This document shows, one piece after another, positions 6,627 through 10,323 of a stretch of DNA of 10,323 nucleotides. Numbering within the stretch: the first letter of the stretch is position 1; each line of letters begins with the position of its first letter. Source of the DNA: Draconibacterium sp. (GTDB taxonomy: Bacteria > Bacteroidota > Bacteroidia > Bacteroidales > Prolixibacteraceae); NCBI GenBank assembly GCA_030595485.1, contig JAUVDE010000080.1:1-10323 (forward strand), written 5' to 3'. The notes under the pieces were generated by a model, which was not told the DNA's origin, did not search any database, and saw only the letters and a list, made by a program, of their open reading frames with translations. Both the position numbers and the translations under genes were made by a program.

Positions 6627-9224
6627 ATGATATCAATTTTTCGTGCTTCTTTAACGGCAGCAGTTTTTTTGTTAATTCTATCTGCCTGTACTCAAACTCC
6701 AAAAGAACCGAACTTAATGATTCAGAGAGAAATAAAAATCGGCTGGACATTTAATCAAGTTGGAGAAGATGACTGGTTGCCTGCTGAAGTTCCTGGAACA
6801 GTACACACCGATTTAATTGCCAACGAAAAAATTGAGGACCCATTTTATCGCTTGAATGAACACGACCTGCAATGGATTGATAAAGTAGATTGGGAATACA
6901 AAACTACGTTTACTGTTGATGCAAATATTTTGAAACGAGACCGTGTTGAGCTCGACTTTAAAGGTTTAGATACATATGCCGATGTAATTTTGAATGGCCA
7001 AAAATTGGCATCAACCGATAACATGTTTCGGGAATGGACGATTGATGTAAAAGAGGCTTTAATAGAAGGCGAAAATGACTTGCATGTCGTTTTGCGCTCG
7101 CCAATAAATGAAGGGATCAAAAAATACGATGCACAAGGTTATATAATTCCGACTTCGGAAAACGACTTGTCATATATTGGTAAAGTTGAAGGTAGAAAAA
7201 GAGTAAGTATTTATACCCGAAAAGCTGGATATCATTTTGGTTGGGATTGGGGGCCACGTTTGGTTACCAGTGGAGTTTGGCGTCCGGTTTATTTAAATGC
7301 CTGGGACGAAGCAAAAATTGAAAATCTTCAGATTGTTCAGAATGAAGTTGCAGATGATAAAGCCACCTTTACTGCAGTTTTTGAAGTTGATGCTGCTACA
7401 AAAGGCAAGGCAAATATTTCAATTAAAAACGATGGAACACAGTTGGCTGCAGCAACTATTGATTTAGTTGAGGGCATTGAAAAATATGCTATCGATTTTG
7501 AAATTACAAACCCTAAACTTTGGTGGACCATTGGTTTAGGCAACCCGCATTTGTACAATATAAGTGGCGAACTTAATGTTGATGGGCGCACGATAAAAGA
7601 GGAAACACGAATTGGAATTAGAACACTTGAGTTGGTGCGCGAAAAGGATGATGATGGAACTTCGTTTTATTTTAAACTAAACGGGCATCCTGTTTTTATG
7701 AAAGGTGCCAATTATATTCCAAACGATATTTTCCTACCACGCGTTACCGACGAAAATTATAAAACGGTAGTTGAAACCGCACTTAATTCGAATTGTAACA
7801 TGTTGCGAATTTGGGGTGGGGGCGTTTACGAAGAAGATATTTTTTATGATTTATGCGATGAATCTGGAATTATGGTTTGGCAGGATTTTATGTTTGCCTG
7901 TGCTATGTTTCCCGGCGATGAAGCATTTTTAGAAAATGTTAGACAGGAGGCAATTGACAATGTAAAACGATTGCGAAATCACCCGAGTATTGCCATGTGG
8001 TGTGGTAATAACGAAATTTTAGCTGCCTGGAACGACTGGGGTTGGGCTAAAAAGGAGAGAGAAAAGAATAAAGAAAATGCCGATAAAATTTGGCAGGCTT
8101 ATGTCGATATTTTTCATAAAACATTGCCGGGTGTTGTCGATGAATTCGATCCGCAACGTAGCTACTGGGCTTCAAGTCCATCGTCGGGAATGGGTGTGCC
8201 TGCCGACTTGGCAAATGGCGACGAACATTATTGGGGAGTTTGGTGGGGCAAAGAACCGTTTGAAACTTATGCTACCCATTTGCCACGTTTTATGAGTGAG
8301 TATGGTTTTCAGAGTTTCCCCGAAATTGCTTCGGTTCGAAAATATGCCACACCCGATGATTACGATATTTTTTCGGAGGTGATGAAGTCGCATCAGCGCT
8401 CTTCAATTGGCAATGGAACTATAGAGTTTTACATGCTGAAAGAATACAAAAAGCCAAAAGATTTTGAGTCGTTTCTGTATGTAAACCATGTTTTACAAGC
8501 CGAAGGAATTAAGTTTGGTTTAGAAGGACACCGCCGCGCCATGCCATTTTGTATGGGAAGTTTATATTGGCAAATAAACGATTGCTGGCCGGTGGCTTCG
8601 TGGAGTTCTACCGATTATTACCAGAAATGGAAGGCATTACAGTACTACGTTAAAAAAGGTTTCGAGCAGGTTTTGGTGAGCCCGTACGAAGAAACAGTAA
8701 AACTAAAAGTTGGAATTGTTAACGACAGGCTGGAACCAATAAATGCCGAGTTGCGTTTGAGTTTAGTCGATTTTGATGGACATGTAATTTGGGAAGAAGC
8801 TCACTTGGTTGATGTTCCGGCAAACTCAAGCGATGTGTATTATGATGTAAACAAATGGGAATTCAGGTATAAATACAGGCGTCAAATTTCCAATGCGGTA
8901 TTTACTTCCGAATTGATTGAGAATGGGAAAGTGCTTTCAAAAAATAGCTATTATTTTTTACCGTTTAAAAACTTAAATATTCCGACACCTGAGGTGACGC
9001 ATTCTGTTACAAAAACTACTGATGGTTTTGCAATTACACTTACCACCGACAAGTTGGCTAAAAATGTTTACCTGCAAATTGGTGATGAAGATGGATTCTT
9101 CTCAGATAACTATTTTGATATGCTGGCAAATGAGAAACTTACAATCAAACTAAAAACAAATATCTCGGAAGAAAAGCTAAACGAGGTGCTTACCATTCGC
9201 ACTTTAGTTGATGCATTTAATTAG
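6627..9224 (+). CDS. GH2-family beta-mannosidase lipoprotein
   Basis: The product is 865 residues, usual for exo-beta-mannosidases (EC 3.2.1.25), which remove terminal beta-linked mannose from mannan or N-glycan fragments. It opens with a lipoprotein signal: a hydrophobic stretch ending ILSAC, with the lipidated cysteine at 21. The mature start TQTPKEP lacks the acidic surface-export signal of many Bacteroidota lipoproteins, so a periplasmic location is more likely. The N-terminal sugar-binding domain (about 30-215) has VPGTVHTDL, DPFYRLNE, WEYKTTF and GYHFGWDWGPR (201-211). An immunoglobulin-like domain follows. The TIM barrel starts near 346, with WGGGVYEE (396-403), acid/base Glu463 in WCGNNE and nucleophile Glu558 in FMSEYGFQSFPE. 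INDCWPVASWS (650-660) is also typical. The beta-sandwich C-terminal region runs from about 680. It ends in tandem TAG stops. No SusC/SusD genes adjoin it, so it is not in a visible polysaccharide locus. Confidence 0.95.
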   Translation: MISIFRASLTAAVFLLILSACTQTPKEPNLMIQREIKIGWTFNQVGEDDWLPAEVPGTVHTDLIANEKIEDPFYRLNEHDLQWIDKVDWEYKTTFTVDANILKRDRVELDFKGLDTYADVILNGQKLASTDNMFREWTIDVKEALIEGENDLHVVLRSPINEGIKKYDAQGYIIPTSENDLSYIGKVEGRKRVSIYTRKAGYHFGWDWGPRLVTSGVWRPVYLNAWDEAKIENLQIVQNEVADDKATFTAVFEVDAATKGKANISIKNDGTQLAAATIDLVEGIEKYAIDFEITNPKLWWTIGLGNPHLYNISGELNVDGRTIKEETRIGIRTLELVREKDDDGTSFYFKLNGHPVFMKGANYIPNDIFLPRVTDENYKTVVETALNSNCNMLRIWGGGVYEEDIFYDLCDESGIMVWQDFMFACAMFPGDEAFLENVRQEAIDNVKRLRNHPSIAMWCGNNEILAAWNDWGWAKKEREKNKENADKIWQAYVDIFHKTLPGVVDEFDPQRSYWASSPSSGMGVPADLANGDEHYWGVWWGKEPFETYATHLPRFMSEYGFQSFPEIASVRKYATPDDYDIFSEVMKSHQRSSIGNGTIEFYMLKEYKKPKDFESFLYVNHVLQAEGIKFGLEGHRRAMPFCMGSLYWQINDCWPVASWSSTDYYQKWKALQYYVKKGFEQVLVSPYEETVKLKVGIVNDRLEPINAELRLSLVDFDGHVIWEEAHLVDVPANSSDVYYDVNKWEFRYKYRRQISNAVFTSELIENGKVLSKNSYYFLPFKNLNIPTPEVTHSVTKTTDGFAITLTTDKLAKNVYLQIGDEDGFFSDNYFDMLANEKLTIKLKTNISEEKLNEVLTIRTLVDAFN

Positions 9225-9359
9225 TAGATAGTGACCGTTCCATTCAACAACTGGTGACCATTATTAATTCTATTGCTGACAAGTGCCTGTTTACAACATT
9301 ATTTCTTATCCATTAATTTATCCTTCAAATTATTCAACTTTATAAAAAATAGTGTTGAA
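9225..9359 (+). other. Spacer between the beta-mannosidase and the 175-residue secreted protein
   Basis: The 135-base gap has no hairpin terminator, so read-through from the mannosidase is possible. GTGACC occurs twice, at 9231-9236 and 9254-9259, 23 bases apart (about two helical turns). In the frame of the next gene, 9258-9290 reads PLLILLLTSAC, which looks like a lipoprotein signal but has only a TTG (9273) as a possible start after an in-frame TGA. Confidence 0.25.
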
Positions 9360-9887
9360 ATGAATTTATTGGTTCTACTTTTTATAGCGGTGTTTTCTAT
9401 TTTTACAGGAAAACCAACTGCTAAAACGGAAGTTTACCTCGAAAAAGGGGAGCAGCTAATTGCATTTCAGGGCACCGGAGAAAAAGGCAAAGCTAGCTTT
9501 AGTCATCTCGATGCGGGTAGTTATAATCTATCTATATTATTACCGCAACAAGAGGGTAAGTATATTAAAGAGAAACCGAAGCACGAAAGCATGACAAAGG
9601 CCACTTATAACCCAAAAACCAAAACCTATTATTATCAGGGAACAGAAGGCTTTTTCTCAATTAAATTTACTGGTATTTCAAAAATAAAAAGCGAAAACTT
9701 TATAGCAGTTTTTAAAGAATATAGGGAAGAGGAAGATACTTTTAGTATTATTGCTGAATTTGGGGTTCATAAAAATGGTGGGTCGATAGGCGTATTTGTA
9801 AAGGCAATAACTGCGTCGCAATTTAAAAAGGCTTCCGATAAAATTGGTCAGGATATTTCAACTCAATCCATTCGGGGAATAAAATAA
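9360..9887 (+). CDS. Secreted hypothetical protein, 175 residues, unrecognised
   Basis: I do not recognise this family. The frame stays open upstream to a TTG at 9273, but the ATG at 9360 puts a hydrophobic signal-like segment (residues 1-16, NLLVLLFIAVFSIFTG) directly at the N-terminus, so I prefer it. There is no lipobox cysteine, and the mature protein has no cysteines at all. Residues about 22-62 (TEVYLEKGEQLIAFQGTGEK, then GKASFSHLDAGSYNLSI) have the G-K-A-x-F-x-x-L-x-A-G-x-Y-x-L rhythm of carboxypeptidase-regulatory or prealbumin-like beta-sandwich domains. Next come a Lys- and Tyr-rich linker (about 67-93, with KTKTYYYQG) and a second beta-rich part (about 98-150) with FIAVFKEYREEEDTFSIIAEF. 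The last 25 residues are polar, with no T9SS domain. It follows the mannosidase on the same strand but need not be linked to it. Confidence 0.65.
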   Translation: MNLLVLLFIAVFSIFTGKPTAKTEVYLEKGEQLIAFQGTGEKGKASFSHLDAGSYNLSILLPQQEGKYIKEKPKHESMTKATYNPKTKTYYYQGTEGFFSIKFTGISKIKSENFIAVFKEYREEEDTFSIIAEFGVHKNGGSIGVFVKAITASQFKKASDKIGQDISTQSIRGIK

Positions 9888-9891
9888 AAAA

Positions 9892-9913
9892 GGGCAACCA
9901 AATCTGATTGCCC
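9892..9913 (-). terminator. Intrinsic terminator of the RND permease gene
   Basis: GGGCAA (9892-9897) pairs with TTGCCC (9908-9913), and after one C-A mismatch two more pairs (9899-9900 with 9905-9906) close a four-base AATC loop. Read on the minus strand, the stem is followed at once by a run of six T, so it fits the gene ending at 9941. On the plus strand the downstream tract GTCTATTATTTCG is only weakly T-rich; it may still help end the convergent gene stopping at 9887. Confidence 0.8.
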
Positions 9914-9940
9914 GTCTATTATTTCGTTATAAATTAAGCT

Positions 9941-10323
9941 TTATTGCACCGAAGTACTTTCTTGATTTAACATACTTACATTCTCTTTTGGTAAGTTGCC
10001 TGTCCATTTCTTAATGGTATAATTTATACGGATTGTAAGCATGTACATTACCGGTGAAATAATAAGAGTAAGTACAGTTGCGAAACTTAATCCGAAAATA
10101 ACGGTCCACGACATTGGTCCCCAGAATGCAACGCTTTCGCCACCAATGGAAATTTCAGGATCGAAACGCGAGTAAAGTGTAAAGAAGTTAAAGTTTAATC
10201 CAATGGCCAGCGGAAGTAAACCAAGAACTGTGGTAATTGCGGTTAACAATACCGGGCGTAAACGCGTTCTTCCTGCTTCTACTAATGCTTCAATTTGCAT
10301 TTCTTTAGGCATGAAAGTATCTT
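9941..10323 (-). CDS. RND efflux transporter permease, C-terminal fragment (cut by window edge)
   Basis: Only the last 127 residues are in the window; the frame continues past the right edge, so the Met at 10312 is internal and not the start. Visible residues begin DTFMPKEMQIEALVEAGRTR. The stretch ALVEAGRTRLRPVLLTAITTVLGLLPLAIG is the strongly conserved segment near the C-terminus of AcrB/CusA-type inner-membrane pumps. WGPMSWTVIFGLSFATVLTLIISPVMYML is the last transmembrane helix, and a polar cytoplasmic tail of about 30 residues ends ESTSVQ. The periplasmic insert between the two helices, with FFTLYSRFDPEISIGGESVAF, resembles the Bacteroidota branch of the superfamily. Such pumps work with a membrane-fusion protein and an outer-membrane channel, normally encoded next door but here outside the window. 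Substrate cannot be judged from this part. Confidence 0.92.
   Translation of the reverse strand, partial: DTFMPKEMQIEALVEAGRTRLRPVLLTAITTVLGLLPLAIGLNFNFFTLYSRFDPEISIGGESVAFWGPMSWTVIFGLSFATVLTLIISPVMYMLTIRINYTIKKWTGNLPKENVSMLNQESTSVQ

Noticed and set aside
9258..9359. An upstream extension of the 175-residue protein that begins with a lipoprotein-like PLLILLLTSAC stretch.
   Set aside because: It follows an in-frame TGA with no ATG and would put a second hydrophobic signal 30 residues inside the protein; the ATG at 9360 is simpler. A decayed upstream gene remains possible.
9941..10312. Treating the Met at 10312 as the start of a small 123-residue membrane protein.
   Set aside because: The frame continues upstream to the window edge, and the sequence is the interior of a conserved RND permease C-terminal region.

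Overview
The window looks like chromosomal DNA from a member of the Bacteroidota, probably the class Bacteroidia (a marine or sediment Marinilabiliales-type organism is a guess). The evidence is an AT-rich sequence, start codons without Shine-Dalgarno sequences, TAnnTTTG-type -7 elements, a secreted protein with a type IX secretion (T9SS) C-terminal sorting domain, a lipoprotein beta-mannosidase, and a RicT (PSP1-domain) gene just downstream of holB, an order I associate with this phylum.

Layout, left to right. (1) Positions 1-1904, minus strand: the N-terminal 220 residues of a RicT/PSP1 protein (cut by the left edge), preceded on its strand by holB, the DNA polymerase III delta-prime subunit. 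(2) 1905-2163: a divergent spacer with tandem heptamers and a degenerate inverted-repeat structure, then a pgk promoter. (3) 2164-3360, plus: pgk, ending at a strong bidirectional hairpin shared with the convergent gene. (4) 3434-5626, minus: a secreted CotH-type kinase-fold protein with a T9SS sorting domain. (5) 5627-5711: a short divergent spacer with two perfect palindromes. (6) 5712-6378, plus: a likely two-gene operon of a six-cysteine C_GCAxxG_C_C redox protein and a 62-residue YgaP-like (DUF2892) membrane protein. (7) 6379-6626: a gene-free spacer with two small palindromes. (8) 6627-9224, plus: a GH2 beta-mannosidase lipoprotein. (9) 9360-9887, plus: a 175-residue secreted protein I do not recognise. 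(10) 9941 to the right edge, minus: the C-terminal end of an RND efflux permease, with its own terminator hairpin.

The genes do not form one pathway. Replication (holB), glycolysis (pgk), a possible RNA-processing factor (ricT), export (RND), glycan trimming (mannosidase) and surface secretion (CotH) lie side by side, as in an ordinary core-plus-accessory stretch. I see no transposase, integrase, phage gene, tRNA, rRNA, CRISPR array or defence cassette. The parts most worth a second look are the cysteine protein/YgaP-like pair with its palindrome at the start codon, the T9SS-exported CotH protein, the unrecognised 175-residue secreted protein, and the repeat-like spacer between holB and pgk.
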